In this document: positions 25,308-35,920 of the stretch, in pieces
Layout of the letters: each line of letters starts with the position of its first letter
Numbering within the stretch: the first letter of the stretch is position 1
From: Ignisphaera aggregans DSM 17230
GTDB taxonomy: Archaea; Thermoproteota; Thermoprotei_A; Sulfolobales; Ignisphaeraceae
Assembly (NCBI GenBank): GCA_000145985.1
Contig: CP002098.1
Span: forward strand, 1,060,182-1,124,181
DNA: 64,000 bases
Direction of reading: 5' to 3'
Translations under genes and position numbers: made by a program
The notes under the pieces: generated by a model
The model's database searches: none
The model's input: only the letters and a program-made list of their open reading frames with translations
What the model was told of the DNA's origin: nothing

Positions 25308-26339
25308 CTAAAAGCTTAGACTAACAGTCATAGGAGTAACAATCGATTCTATGCCCATATTCTCTCTCACATAGGAACTAAATCTATGAGCATACTCACT
25401 TCTATATCCATCAACAACTAGTAGCCTAGGTCTTGCATTATCTACATAGTATATAAGCTCATTAAAATCTGCATGACCACTTATACCCACAATCCATGTA
25501 TTACCAGAATCTCTACTCATAATAGTCTTAATATATCTACCTGTTAAGAATATATGCTTCAAACCATATACCCTCTTTAATGAGTTAAATCTAGATGTGT
25601 GATGTACCTCTATATACCATCCAGTCCTCTCAATCTCACTAGCCTCTGCACTCCCACTAAGAAATACATCATTTATCTCATAACCAAATCTAGAGAGAAC
25701 TCTATACAATTTCCAATGAGCCGGAGATAATATGAATGGGGCATCTATACCCTCCATCCTCAGTCTTACCATAACATCCTGAGCCTTTCCATAATAGGCA
25801 TATAGAGCTATAGGACCCATACTCATAAGCTTTCTAACAAGCTTTACAAACTCACTCCATATAACATCCTCATCAGCTCTACTAAACCTAGGATCGCCAT
25901 ATGTCGCATCTATAACTAGAACATCAACATCAGCTATAATCTCTGTCCCTCTCCCGGGAGACTTAAAATCACTTGTATATGCCACAACAATATCCTTATC
26001 CTCATATAGAACTTGAGTAGTACCTGGAATATGTTCAGCTTTTACAAATCTCAACTTTGATCCATCATAGAAATCTATAACCTCATCATAGTTTAGCTTA
26101 AAGCTCTTAGACTTAGGAATATTATAGCCTAGGGCTAGAAGCATCTCTAGTGTTATAGGTGATGCTATTATATATCTCGATGCTGTTATACTTCTATCGA
26201 TATGTATAGTATGATCAGCATGAATATGTGTTACCACTCTATAGAGACATCCATTATGGTGGCCATCAATACATATATTGTTTGGAAATACTATAGCACC
26301 ATAGATATCTACATAGGCTGGCAAACTCAATGATCTCAC
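25308..26339 (-). CDS. Metallo-beta-lactamase-fold nuclease (mRNA 3'-end-processing-factor-like)
   Basis: A 343-residue MBL-fold hydrolase with the signature THIHADH at residues 37-43. An Asp in SDFKSPGRG and later His motifs (ISGHAD, EYAHRF) are typical of the beta-CASP/exonuclease branch that includes RNA-processing nucleases. This archaeal group lacks KH domains and is annotated as a predicted exonuclease of the beta-lactamase fold. The exact substrate is unknown. It is convergent with nothing and its promoter faces the divergent taw1 gene across a 126-base gap. Confidence 0.8.
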   Translation of the reverse strand: MRSLSLPAYVDIYGAIVFPNNICIDGHHNGCLYRVVTHIHADHTIHIDRSITASRYIIASPITLEMLLALGYNIPKSKSFKLNYDEVIDFYDGSKLRFVKAEHIPGTTQVLYEDKDIVVAYTSDFKSPGRGTEIIADVDVLVIDATYGDPRFSRADEDVIWSEFVKLVRKLMSMGPIALYAYYGKAQDVMVRLRMEGIDAPFILSPAHWKLYRVLSRFGYEINDVFLSGSAEASEIERTGWYIEVHHTSRFNSLKRVYGLKHIFLTGRYIKTIMSRDSGNTWIVGISGHADFNELIYYVDNARPRLLVVDGYRSEYAHRFSSYVRENMGIESIVTPMTVSLSF

Positions 26340-26465
26340 TCAGATAGTCACTACATATTATCTAGATAACAGATAATTAGAGCTTTATATGCTGTCTTCA
26401 AAATATAAAATTTAATAGGATTCTAGGTATATAGAACTTGAGATATAGAGCTTTGTATTAAAGCT

Positions 26466-27542
26466 ATGTATAGTGATCACATAATGTTTAGATTAATGAA
26501 AAACGATATAGATCCCATTACACAGGCTCTAGATATACTTAGAAAGCAGAAGTATCATTTAATTGGAAATCATAGTGCTGTAAAGAAGTGTTATTGGGTT
26601 CATAAGGCTATTACCGAAGGTATGTTTTGCTATAAAGCTAAGTTCTATGGAATAGAATCCCATAGATGTATACAGTTCTCACCATCAGTCCTATGGTGTT
26701 GGAACTACTGCCTCCACTGCTGGCGCTATAGATCATCGGATTCTGGTGAAAACATATGGCATGTATTTCCCAGTCATGTAGATGATCCAAGATTTTTAGT
26801 TGATATGGCTATAAAAGAGCATAGAAGAACTGTTAGTGGCTATAAACGTTATCCAAATGTTGATAAGAGGATATATGAAGAAGCTCTTAATCCAAAACAT
26901 GTTGCTATAAGCCTTACTGGAGAACCAACACTTTATCCTAGGATTGATGATCTTATAGAAGAATTCCATAAGAAGGGGATGACAACATTTCTTGTAACAA
27001 GAGGTGTAAGACCAGAGATCTTAGCTAATTTAAGAGTTGAACCGACACAACTATATGTCTCACTAGAAGCATTTGATGAGGAAAGCTATAGATATTTCAA
27101 TAACCCTATATCACCACAGCTATGGAGGAAAACTCTAGAGACTCTAGAGATACTCCCAAGCTTCACAAGCCCAACAGTAATAAGGATAACACTCATAAGA
27201 AGTTTTAATATGCATAACAAGGCTATAGACGCTTGGTCAAAAATTATAGAGAGGTCACAACCAACATTCATAGAGGTAAAAGCATATATGCATATAGGAG
27301 CTTCTATAACAAGACTAAGTAGAGATGATATGCCTAATCACTACGAGGTTAAGAGAGTTGCAGAGGAATTATCAAAAAGAATAGGATATAATATAGTTTC
27401 CGAGAGTATACCCAGTAGAGTAGTTCTATTATCAAAATTAGATAGACCTATAATAAGATATGGTAACCCTCCAATCAGCTGGAGCGATATAGATAAAGGA
27501 GATGAAAACTCAGGAGAATATGGAGAATTGTCACCACCGTAA
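26466..27542 (+). CDS. taw1: Taw1/Tyw1: 4-demethylwyosine synthase (radical SAM)
   Basis: Makes the tricyclic imG-14 base from N1-methylguanosine-37 of tRNA-Phe, using pyruvate and SAM. Of 358 residues, the first-cluster cysteines lie at 42, 55 and 68, and the radical SAM CX3CX2C is at 78-85 (CWNYCLHC). The family motifs SLTGEPTLYP and FLVTRG follow. Length and both iron-sulfur signatures agree with the archaeal family. A TATA-like run (aaaatttaat) lies about 60 bases upstream. Confidence 0.93.
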   Translation: MYSDHIMFRLMKNDIDPITQALDILRKQKYHLIGNHSAVKKCYWVHKAITEGMFCYKAKFYGIESHRCIQFSPSVLWCWNYCLHCWRYRSSDSGENIWHVFPSHVDDPRFLVDMAIKEHRRTVSGYKRYPNVDKRIYEEALNPKHVAISLTGEPTLYPRIDDLIEEFHKKGMTTFLVTRGVRPEILANLRVEPTQLYVSLEAFDEESYRYFNNPISPQLWRKTLETLEILPSFTSPTVIRITLIRSFNMHNKAIDAWSKIIERSQPTFIEVKAYMHIGASITRLSRDDMPNHYEVKRVAEELSKRIGYNIVSESIPSRVVLLSKLDRPIIRYGNPPISWSDIDKGDENSGEYGELSPP

Positions 27543-27676
27543 ACTGCAATATAGTTATATAGAGATCGTTAAATAAATACCTAGATATTATGGATGTAAA
27601 CTATAACATAATAGTCATAACTAAAGTTAATATACTTAAGATGAGAATAGTATAGTACAAGTAGGTGTGACTTAAG

Positions 27677-28681
27677 TTGAAAAATAAAGCTTTAATGATA
27701 TTTCATGGCGATTGTGATGGGGTAATATCTGCAGGTCTCTATATTAGGCATTTTCTATTAGATTATTATCCATCTAATTTAGTTATGAGATATTCTCATC
27801 CATGGAGACTTCATATTGATCTCAAGAAATTTCTTAGCCTAATAAAAAAAGATGATATTGATACAATAGTTTTATTGGATTTAGCGATAAATAATGATGT
27901 AATTAAGATCTTAAGTGATTATCTAAGAAATAGTAGAGCTAGGGTAATTATTGTTGATCATCATCTATCATCACAACACATTCTTGAGACAATAAAAAAC
28001 TCTGAAAATATTAAGGTATACTGGGGTAATCTTCAGTCAACACCACAAGTTTTATCCTCCTACCTAATAAAAAATCTAAATAGTTATGAACAGTCCCTTG
28101 TAAGTATTGCAAATATATGTGAAGGAGGGGGCAGTGATAATATTATTAATAAGAACATAGCTGATAAAGTTAAATTGGTGTTAGCTGTTGAACCAACAAA
28201 TGAAAAACTTATCTTAGAAACTGTTATATCTATTGTAAAAGGTGAAGAGTTTTGGAATTCAAAAACATTTGATGAAAAATTTAATAGAGCTAAATGGCTT
28301 TTAAATCTATTGATTAAAAGGATTGAGGAGAGATCAAAAGAGGTCTGTGGATGGAGATATGCAGTATTTACCTCAGCTGAGTCATTGATATTTGCAGGTC
28401 TCTTTGGTATAGCTTCTTCTGAATACATTAAGAAGTGTAAAGCTCCTTTAGTTCTATTGAGAGAAGAAGAGGATAAAATTGTTCTTACTATACGATCAGC
28501 GGAGGGAAAAGCACTTGAATTCTGTAGAACTATCTATACAGAGTTTAATAATGTGATGGATATTAGTTATGGAGGACATAAAGAAGCTGCTTCAGCTACC
28601 ATTAGAAATTATGGCTCACTGAAACAATTTGAAGAGATATTCATTAAATTTCTACAGAAGAACTTATGTGATAAGACATGA
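27677..28681 (+). CDS. DHH-family phosphoesterase (RecJ-like archaeal)
   Basis: A 334-residue DHH/DHHA1 protein starting at TTG. Motif I is HGDCDG (10-15), motif II LLDLA (67-71), motif III DHH (94-96). The C-terminal DHHA1-like region has GGHKEAAS near residue 300. Relatives are archaeal nanoRNase or RecJ-like (GAN/HAN-type) nucleases; which one cannot be decided from the sequence. The stop overlaps the nucS start by four bases (ATGA), so the two are translationally coupled, suggesting a joint role in DNA maintenance. Confidence 0.85.
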   Translation: MKNKALMIFHGDCDGVISAGLYIRHFLLDYYPSNLVMRYSHPWRLHIDLKKFLSLIKKDDIDTIVLLDLAINNDVIKILSDYLRNSRARVIIVDHHLSSQHILETIKNSENIKVYWGNLQSTPQVLSSYLIKNLNSYEQSLVSIANICEGGGSDNIINKNIADKVKLVLAVEPTNEKLILETVISIVKGEEFWNSKTFDEKFNRAKWLLNLLIKRIEERSKEVCGWRYAVFTSAESLIFAGLFGIASSEYIKKCKAPLVLLREEEDKIVLTIRSAEGKALEFCRTIYTEFNNVMDISYGGHKEAASATIRNYGSLKQFEEIFIKFLQKNLCDKT

Positions 28682-29427
28682 TATGTAGAGATGTTGCAAC
28701 ATCTAATTGCGAAGATATTAAGTCTACGCTTGAATCAGCAAAAAAGAGAAATGTCATTTTAATTGTTGGGAGAACCACCATAGAATATATTGGTAGAGCT
28801 GCTTCAGAATCTATCTTAGCTGATAGACTAGTAATTATAAAGCCTGATGGTTCTCTTCTAATTCATGAAGCAACAAAGGTAGAACCATTTAATTGGCAAC
28901 CACCTAGGAGTATTATCAATTTTGAATGTATAAATGATAAACTTAGGCTAAAGTCTATTAGACTTAATCCTCATGAAGAAGTTTTAGTAGATTTTGATTA
29001 TATAGACTTTATAAAGATATGCAATATTAGTACAACGAAACTTAGAATTATTGGTAGAGAATCTGATGTAGTATCAATGATAATGAACAATGTTGCTCTC
29101 ATAGATAAGGATTCCTCGATCATAGGTATAGATATTCCAACACCTTATGGAAAAATAGATATATTGCTGAAACGAAGTGATGGAACATTTATTGTAGTTG
29201 AGGTTAAGAATGAAAAAGCTGGTGTACCAGCTGTAATACAATTGAAACGCTATGTAGAGTTTTACAAATCCAAAGGATACAATGTTATTGGAATTCTAAT
29301 AGCAAATGATATAACAGATGATGCATATAGCATTCTCATGAAAGAAGGATTCAAATTTGTGAATCTATCCAGCATTATAACAAAGCCTAGAGATATGGGA
29401 AAACTAGATAAATTTCTTAAAACTTAA
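28678..29427 (+). CDS. nucS: Endonuclease NucS/EndoMS (mismatch-specific)
   Basis: A 249-residue enzyme that cuts both strands at mismatches and works with PCNA. The N-terminal dimerisation domain carries GRAASESILADRL and KPDGSLLIHEATK, followed by NWQPP, a strong family marker. The C-terminal RecB-like nuclease domain has GKIDILL with the catalytic Asp and VVEVKNEKAG with the E-x-K pair. A short basic tail ends in LDKFLKT. It overlaps the preceding DHH gene by four bases. Confidence 0.93.
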   Translation: MICRDVATSNCEDIKSTLESAKKRNVILIVGRTTIEYIGRAASESILADRLVIIKPDGSLLIHEATKVEPFNWQPPRSIINFECINDKLRLKSIRLNPHEEVLVDFDYIDFIKICNISTTKLRIIGRESDVVSMIMNNVALIDKDSSIIGIDIPTPYGKIDILLKRSDGTFIVVEVKNEKAGVPAVIQLKRYVEFYKSKGYNVIGILIANDITDDAYSILMKEGFKFVNLSSIITKPRDMGKLDKFLKT

Positions 29428-29458
29428 GACCTAGTATGAGCTCTAGGGTGTGTAGACT

Positions 29459-29863
29459 ATGAGTAGTGATGCAAATAGTGTTATCCCTCCAGCAATGAGA
29501 AACCTCTTAAAGATTAGAGATTATCGTGAACAACATAGAGAGAAGTGTATTAGTATCACACTAGATGTAGATCCAGATGTCATTGATGTTAGAGGCAATA
29601 TACATGGCAGTTTTATTGTTTTAGCAACCATAGTAGCAGCTGAAAATGCCGCAAAGATGTCTATCCATGAGGATGAATTTCTCGTAGCTGTAAATCATAG
29701 TGTGAATTTCTTAAAGCAACCGGAAACATTAAGCGAAATAGAAATTAGTTCATGTGTATCTAATAGAACAGATAGACTAATATATGTTACAACTACTATG
29801 AGTTCATTAGATACAGATATAGCAAATTCCATAACCATATTCATAGCAGAAAAATTTAGTTAA
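29459..29863 (+). CDS. Putative hotdog-fold (PaaI-like) thioesterase
   Basis: A 134-residue protein with the pattern of small hotdog-fold thioesterases: PPAMRNLL at the start, then GSFIVLATIVAAENAAKM resembling the central helix, then VAVNHSVNFLKQP on the following strands. The substrate is unknown and no catalytic acidic residue is obvious at the usual place, so it could be a non-enzymatic relative. It lies 31 bases after nucS and 30 bases before a phosphoesterase, probably in the same transcript. Confidence 0.55.
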   Translation: MSSDANSVIPPAMRNLLKIRDYREQHREKCISITLDVDPDVIDVRGNIHGSFIVLATIVAAENAAKMSIHEDEFLVAVNHSVNFLKQPETLSEIEISSCVSNRTDRLIYVTTTMSSLDTDIANSITIFIAEKFS

Positions 29864-29893
29864 ACAAATAACTATCAAAAATAGTGAAGACCT

Positions 29894-30568
29894 ATGAAAA
29901 TAGTAGCGATAAGTGATATTCATGGACATTTAAATAATGTAGAACTTGTGTTAAAGAAAGAGAAAGATATCGATCTCCTAGTATTCGTAGGTGATATATC
30001 TCCCTATAGATATCCTAGTCTAACTAGAGTTCTCCTTAAAAATCTTGTCGATATAGCAAAGAATTATGTGAATAGCTATATTCTTGCTATACCAGGAAAT
30101 GTAGATTATCCAAAGGATTATGATCTAGATAATAGTGAGAAATATATTAATCTAGATAAGAAGGTCTTTAAGTATCAAAACATGGTTTTCATTGGATATG
30201 GTGGTTCGACACCAACACCATTTAATACTATTAATGAAATAGATGAAGATACTATTAATAGAGAGCTGAATGAGATAATTAGAAATAATAGAATTGATAA
30301 TAATAACATAGTTCTATTAACTCATTCTCCACCCCATGATACTAAATGTGATATTACTTACACAAATCAGCATGTCGGTTCAAAATCTATTAGAAGATTT
30401 ATCATAGAATACAATCCTATTCTTAATATATGTGGCCATATTCATGAATCTCGTTGTGTAGATAGAATAGGGAGAACAGTTATAGTTAATCCAGGACCCC
30501 TAAGTAAGGGTTTATATAGTGTTATTGAGCTTAGCAATTCTATAGATGTTTACCTTAATTCTATCTAG
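29894..30568 (+). CDS. Calcineurin-like metallophosphoesterase (YfcE/MJ0936-type)
   Basis: A 224-residue phosphoesterase with motifs in order: SDIHGH (7-12), VGDIS, GNVDYP, LTHSPPHD and CGHIHESR, then NPGPLSKG near the end. This set defines the small YfcE-like phosphodiesterases. Substrate unknown. It overlaps the convergent Cys-rich gene by eight bases. Probably last gene of the DHH-nucS-hotdog transcript. Confidence 0.85.
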   Translation: MKIVAISDIHGHLNNVELVLKKEKDIDLLVFVGDISPYRYPSLTRVLLKNLVDIAKNYVNSYILAIPGNVDYPKDYDLDNSEKYINLDKKVFKYQNMVFIGYGGSTPTPFNTINEIDEDTINRELNEIIRNNRIDNNNIVLLTHSPPHDTKCDITYTNQHVGSKSIRRFIIEYNPILNICGHIHESRCVDRIGRTVIVNPGPLSKGLYSVIELSNSIDVYLNSI

Positions 30569-30959
30569 TCCCCTCAATAAACTGGATAATCTTATCAATA
30601 TTTTCATATCCCATATCTCGAATCATCTCAATAAAATCTTCAACCTTATCAAGAGGAATAACAACCGCTGTATCTTCAGAAATCTCGATTAACACATCAT
30701 CAATTTTATAGAGAGTTATCATAGAGTCTTCTATAGGGATATAGATCTCTTTAACCTCATTGATATCTTCCATTACCTGTCCTAATATACATGCACAACA
30801 ATCCTTAAACACAGTTATATCTGTAGGTGTTGTTAATGGAAATTCATCTATACATTCATTTGGTGATGTACATTTACCACAATTTATATATATATCTTGG
30901 ATATTGTTAAATATTCTCCTAACAATTTCATGCCATGTAACCATAATCTCTACCAACAA
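30561..30959 (-). CDS. Conserved-looking hypothetical protein with a Cys-rich N-terminal domain
   Basis: I do not recognise the family. The frame opens at a TTG at 30959, but the ATG at 30944 (MVTWHEIVRR) is the better start. Around residues 27-58 are six Cys in the pattern CGKC, then NEC, then CCAC, which could hold a metal or an iron-sulfur cluster. The C-terminal part is acidic with IDDVLIEISED and VVIPLDKVEDF. It overlaps the convergent phosphoesterase gene by eight bases and lies upstream of nothing on its own strand. Confidence 0.6.
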   Translation of the reverse strand: MLVEIMVTWHEIVRRIFNNIQDIYINCGKCTSPNECIDEFPLTTPTDITVFKDCCACILGQVMEDINEVKEIYIPIEDSMITLYKIDDVLIEISEDTAVVIPLDKVEDFIEMIRDMGYENIDKIIQFIEGTR

Positions 30960-31007
30960 TATGTTTAGCTAGATATGCTAAATATTTTAATTATAAATCA
31001 ATGTTAT

Positions 31008-33503
31008 TTAGCTATTTTCCCTATATAGATCAAGACTTATTTTACCCATGTGTTTCTCTATATCCTCTCTGGATACTCCATAGAATTGCACAATTAGTTT
31101 TGTAATGATCGTTCTCATATTCTCAATTAGCCTCTGCTTCCTTGTTTTAAAGATCTCCTCTAGATATTCCCATGTCTGACCTTGTAGAGTTTTACTAATC
31201 ATTAATAGCTCTTCATCTCTATCTAAATTCCTACATTTTCTATCTAGATGCCAATAATGTTTAACTATGATATTAATTACATCACTACATGATTCATATG
31301 TCATATACCCCGCAATATAACTAAATACTCTGTCTATTTGTATTGGTGTAAGTGGCGGCACACTGTTACACGAATCTATATCTTTCAATGAATATTGTGT
31401 TGATAGAAGTATGTGTGCAACCTCTATTTCCAGATCTCTATATGTGTCATGAAGACTCTCTAAAAGTTTATTTCTAAACTCTTTATTTAAAATTTCCACA
31501 ATTTTATTCCAGGGATCTTTCAATGGTTTTAGTACTAGTACTGTATATTCTGCACTTACAGGATTTCTATCTGGCGAAATATGAAGCGGTATATATCCAT
31601 TCTTTACCCAGAATCTAAGTAGCTCTTCTGTAGCTCCAAATCCACTACCTATCCAGTCATATCCTCTTGAGATAGATTCTTCCTCAAGCATTTTAAGTAG
31701 ATAAGAACCTATTCCTCTACCTTGGAGAGCTGGATGAACAGCTACTCTAACTATCCTCCATCCCTTACCATTGCCAATATCTCTCAATCTACCATGTTTA
31801 AGAAGTCTGTCTGGTATAATATTTCCAGCTATTTTTCCTCCTCTCAATAAGGAGTTGATGTATTCATTAGATATAGGTCCTTCTTCAGCCAATTGTGCTG
31901 CAGCTACTATTTTTCCATTTGGAAGCATTAAAGCTCTAATAGAATGATGGGGTGCATCAGCCATCATCCCAAGGTCGTCTGGCTCATTCCTATAGTGTGC
32001 AAGTACATAGATACCAAAGATACTTCTCAACAACTTCTCATTTTCTAAAGTAAATAACTCTTCAGGGTTTGGTCTTAGATAAATGAATTCCTTCTTTTCA
32101 ATAAACTCAAAATCTTTTTCATCAATTTCATCAGGCTCTGCATCAAGTAGTAATACTCTAAATTGCCATTTCTCGACAGGGTCATTAACACCATATCTTA
32201 TTGGCTCATTCATTTCGTATATATATAGATTTGTCGTCTTATCTTCTCTAATTCTCTTTAAGAATCTTATCGAGAAACCTCTACCAGCACCTTCATATCC
32301 ATGAATTGTAGATGCAAATATCGTCCTTTTAAATTTATGCCAAATTTTGTGTAAAAGAGGTACAGGTATTCCAGCAGCTTCATCAACTATAGCTATATCT
32401 AGATCCTGCTTTATAAGAGCAATAGGCTCCCAATACTCTATACTAAATTTATTACCTCTTATCTCTAGAACCATGCCCTCTCTCTTAATGATATTATATT
32501 TAAATCCAATGGTATCTAGAGCTTTTATTGCTAAAGACATAAGGGACTGTACATTTAGAAGTGAAGGAGCTGTAACACCTATTCTAACCCTGTTTTTAAC
32601 CGTAATAAGCTTATCTATTAAACCTATAATACCTATTCCAATGGCACATGATTTTCCTCTACCCCTATCAGCTATCAATACAACTGTAGATCTCTTCATA
32701 GGTTTTTTAGGAAGATCTATAAGATTCTCCATAAGCTTTATTGCATTTACCTGATCCTGAGTTAGAGCAAGTTTATATAGATTCTCATTAAAGATGATAT
32801 TCTCTGGAAATACTATACTTCTAGCTATATGCCCCTCTTCATACTCTAAATCATCTTTTTTAATGATTTTATCATTATCAACATCATAGATGTATATCCC
32901 CTTACTATCCATTGTAATCATTTTAAACCATTTTACAAATATCTTCCTTGGCTCAGGATATTGGGGAACAGCTAATGATAGTTGAAATAAATTTGTTCTC
33001 TCATGCCACTCATCCCATTTTGGTGTTAATAGAATTACTATTCCTCCACCCTCAACAATACCTATAAGTCTACCTATATCATTTGGTTTTAAACTATTTA
33101 TAACATCCATTACCAGTACCTGATATGTGGTTCCAAGATATCTATCAGAAGCTTCGTAGATGGAAAACTCTATCTTTGCTTCAAAACCTTTCTTCTTCAG
33201 ATATTTCTTTAGTATACCTCCAACTATGCTTCTCCTCTCAATGGCATCACTGAATTCATCATGATATATGTAAAGGATTTTAGGTTTTTTATGTGGGAAT
33301 AATCTGATATAGCTTATTATTATATCAGTTAAAAGTATACTCATTTTTTCATTGTTATCTCCTGAAAGTATTATGAGTACTCTATGATTATGTAGAGCTT
33401 CCTTCTTAATCTTATCTATGACAATATCTCTAAAAATTTTGTATTCTTTAGAGATATAGCTGGATATTCTATTTCTACTTATCTTCTTTAGCTTTCTAGC
33501 CAC
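31008..33503 (-). CDS. tmcA: tRNA(Met) cytidine acetyltransferase TmcA
   Basis: Makes N4-acetylcytidine in tRNA, and in archaea also in other RNAs, using acetyl-CoA and ATP. The 831 residues hold an N-terminal DUF1726-like domain, a RecD-type helicase module with Walker A ADRGRGKS (278-285) and IVDEAAGIP (Walker B region), a GNAT domain with VHPALQGRGIGSYLL near residue 600, and a C-terminal RNA-binding tail. Length and domain order match archaeal TmcA/Nat10-like proteins. It lies 50 bases downstream of cdc48. Confidence 0.93.
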   Translation of the reverse strand: MARKLKKISRNRISSYISKEYKIFRDIVIDKIKKEALHNHRVLIILSGDNNEKMSILLTDIIISYIRLFPHKKPKILYIYHDEFSDAIERRSIVGGILKKYLKKKGFEAKIEFSIYEASDRYLGTTYQVLVMDVINSLKPNDIGRLIGIVEGGGIVILLTPKWDEWHERTNLFQLSLAVPQYPEPRKIFVKWFKMITMDSKGIYIYDVDNDKIIKKDDLEYEEGHIARSIVFPENIIFNENLYKLALTQDQVNAIKLMENLIDLPKKPMKRSTVVLIADRGRGKSCAIGIGIIGLIDKLITVKNRVRIGVTAPSLLNVQSLMSLAIKALDTIGFKYNIIKREGMVLEIRGNKFSIEYWEPIALIKQDLDIAIVDEAAGIPVPLLHKIWHKFKRTIFASTIHGYEGAGRGFSIRFLKRIREDKTTNLYIYEMNEPIRYGVNDPVEKWQFRVLLLDAEPDEIDEKDFEFIEKKEFIYLRPNPEELFTLENEKLLRSIFGIYVLAHYRNEPDDLGMMADAPHHSIRALMLPNGKIVAAAQLAEEGPISNEYINSLLRGGKIAGNIIPDRLLKHGRLRDIGNGKGWRIVRVAVHPALQGRGIGSYLLKMLEEESISRGYDWIGSGFGATEELLRFWVKNGYIPLHISPDRNPVSAEYTVLVLKPLKDPWNKIVEILNKEFRNKLLESLHDTYRDLEIEVAHILLSTQYSLKDIDSCNSVPPLTPIQIDRVFSYIAGYMTYESCSDVINIIVKHYWHLDRKCRNLDRDEELLMISKTLQGQTWEYLEEIFKTRKQRLIENMRTIITKLIVQFYGVSREDIEKHMGKISLDLYRENS

Positions 33504-33553
33504 TCCTAGCTACCTAGTATTTTTAGCTATTTTTAGCTAGATTTACTTAGTAG

Positions 33554-35767
33554 CTACATATAAAGCATTCTTCTACTAAGCTCCTCATGTACCTTCTCAT
33601 AGGCTTCTAGTCTCTCTCTAGTTAAGCTGGGCTTAACATATTCCATAGCCTTCTGGAAATACTTCATAGAGATAGGTCTTGGAACAAGACTTTCTCTAAG
33701 AGCTAGCATTACAGCTTCTCTTACCAATGCCTCTAAATCTGCTCCACTATAACCCTCGGTCATTTTTGCCAACTGTACTAAATCTACATCATCTGCCAAT
33801 GGTATCTTCCTTGTATGTATCTTCAGAATTTCATAACGTGCTCTTAGATCTGGTGGAGGAACAAATATTATTCTATCGAATCTACCAGGTCGGAGTAAAG
33901 CTGGATCAAGTAGATCAGGTCTATTTGTTGCACCAATAACCACAACCCCTCTTAGGGGCTCTATACCGTCCATCTCAGTTAGTAATTGATTCACAATTCT
34001 ATCTGTTACTCCAGATACATCATGTCCTCTTACAGGAGCTATAGCATCTATCTCGTCAAAGAATATTATTGCTGGTGCAGCTCTTCTTGCCCTCCTAAAT
34101 ATTTCTCTAACAGCTTTCTCAGATTCTCCAACCCATTTACTAAGTATTTCTGGACCTTTAACAGCTATGAAATTAGCTCCACTTTCTGTTGCTGCAGCTT
34201 TTGCTAGTAGTGTTTTTCCACAGCCAGGAGGACCATAGAGAAGAATACCCTTAGGAGGTCTTATACCCATCTGCTCAAATATTTGTGGAAATCTTAATGG
34301 CCATTCAACAGCTTCTCTCAATTGTTGCTTAACCAGATCTAGCCCTCCAATATCATCCCATCTAACCTCTGGAACCTCTATAAGAACCTCTCTCATAAGA
34401 GATGGTGCTACATTGCGCATAGCGATAAAGAAATCTGACATTGTAACCTTTAGCCTCTGCAATAGATCTGATGGAATTGGTTTATCGAGATCAATGGCAT
34501 GCTCCTTTAGAAATCTTCTTAGAGCACTCATTGCGGCTTCCTTAACCAATGCTGCTAAATCTGCACCAGTATATCCATAGGTTATCTCAGCAAGTTTATC
34601 AAGATCTACATCATCTGCTAATGGAACATTTCTTGTATGTACAGCTAGAATTTCTCTTCTAGCCTTCTTATCTGGCGGAGGAACCTCTATCTCCCTATCA
34701 AATCTACCAGGTCTTCTAAGTGCAGGGTCAACAGCATCAGGTCTATTTGTTGCACCAATAACTATAACTCTGCCCCTCTCCTCAAGACCGTCCATAAGAG
34801 TAAGTAATTGTGCTACAACTCTTTTCTCAACTTCGCCTACAACCTCCTCTCTCTTAGGCGCTAATGCATCTATTTCATCTATGAATATAATTGCTGGAGC
34901 ATTCTTTTTAGCTTCATCAAATATCTGTCTCAATCTCTGCTCAGATTCTCCATAGAATTTAGACATTATCTCTGGTCCATTAATAGGGATGAAATATGCT
35001 CCTGTCTCATTAGCAAGTGCTTTTGCTAGTAGTGTTTTTCCACAGCCAGGAGGACCATAGAGAAGAATACCCTTAGGAGGCTCTATACCAAGTCTCTCAA
35101 ATAATTCTGGATGCTTTAGTGGAAGCTCAACTATTTCTCTAATCTTCTCTTTAACCTCCTCTAGATCTCCTATATCCTCCCATGTAACACGTGGAACACC
35201 TGGAGGAGCGCCCCTGACAACCTCTGTCCTAATGCTTATCTCAGTATTTTCAGTAACATAAACAATCTGTGCAGGAACTGTAGAAATTACTCTTAGCCTC
35301 ACAGGATTGCCAAAGTATCCAAAGTATGAAACAACAACTATATCACCACGAATCAATGGCTTCTGTAGAAGCTCTCTCTTGATATATTGGGCAAGATTAC
35401 GAATATAATATTCTCTATGTCTAGGATCATAATCTGCACCCAGAAAGTCTGCATCCATAAACGCAAGAATAACCCTTTGTGCAGGAACAGCATTAGCACT
35501 TCTAACAGTAACAATATCACCAACACTAACATTTAGAACCTCTCTCATAAATCCATCAATTCTAACTATCTCATACCCCTCATCCTCTGGATATGCAGGC
35601 CATGCTTGTGCGACAGTTACACCCTTAGAACTTCTAATCTCTATATAATCTCCAACCTCTATACCAAGTTCCTTAAATACCTTTCTCGGTATTCTAGCTA
35701 TCTTCTTACCTACATCTCGCTGTCTTGCCGATTCTACTCTTAAAGTAACTTCTTTATTGCTTGCCAC
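33554..35767 (-). CDS. CDC48/VAT AAA+ unfoldase
   Basis: Double-ring AAA ATPase that unfolds proteins for the proteasome and other machines. The 737 residues have an N-terminal double-psi barrel and four-stranded barrel (about 1-185), the D1 ring with Walker A GPPGCGKT (238-245) and Walker B IIFIDEID (293-300), and the D2 ring with a second GPPGCGKT (512-519). Both rings keep the ATNRPD sensor and RRPGRFD arginine-finger regions. The C-terminus is short, ending RRMLYM. A TATA-like TTTAAACTTATAT lies about 50 bases upstream. Confidence 0.96.
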   Translation of the reverse strand: MASNKEVTLRVESARQRDVGKKIARIPRKVFKELGIEVGDYIEIRSSKGVTVAQAWPAYPEDEGYEIVRIDGFMREVLNVSVGDIVTVRSANAVPAQRVILAFMDADFLGADYDPRHREYYIRNLAQYIKRELLQKPLIRGDIVVVSYFGYFGNPVRLRVISTVPAQIVYVTENTEISIRTEVVRGAPPGVPRVTWEDIGDLEEVKEKIREIVELPLKHPELFERLGIEPPKGILLYGPPGCGKTLLAKALANETGAYFIPINGPEIMSKFYGESEQRLRQIFDEAKKNAPAIIFIDEIDALAPKREEVVGEVEKRVVAQLLTLMDGLEERGRVIVIGATNRPDAVDPALRRPGRFDREIEVPPPDKKARREILAVHTRNVPLADDVDLDKLAEITYGYTGADLAALVKEAAMSALRRFLKEHAIDLDKPIPSDLLQRLKVTMSDFFIAMRNVAPSLMREVLIEVPEVRWDDIGGLDLVKQQLREAVEWPLRFPQIFEQMGIRPPKGILLYGPPGCGKTLLAKAAATESGANFIAVKGPEILSKWVGESEKAVREIFRRARRAAPAIIFFDEIDAIAPVRGHDVSGVTDRIVNQLLTEMDGIEPLRGVVVIGATNRPDLLDPALLRPGRFDRIIFVPPPDLRARYEILKIHTRKIPLADDVDLVQLAKMTEGYSGADLEALVREAVMLALRESLVPRPISMKYFQKAMEYVKPSLTRERLEAYEKVHEELSRRMLYM

Positions 35768-35920
35768 TAGTTTTCACCACTATAGGTATATCTTAACGAT
35801 TCTGAGAAATATAAGTTTAAATATGATAACAAGCGTATATGCTTCGCATCAAATAATATAATAGATAGTATAAAAATAATATTTAAGTTTTAAATAGAAT
35901 AGGAATTTAAAAATGTTGTC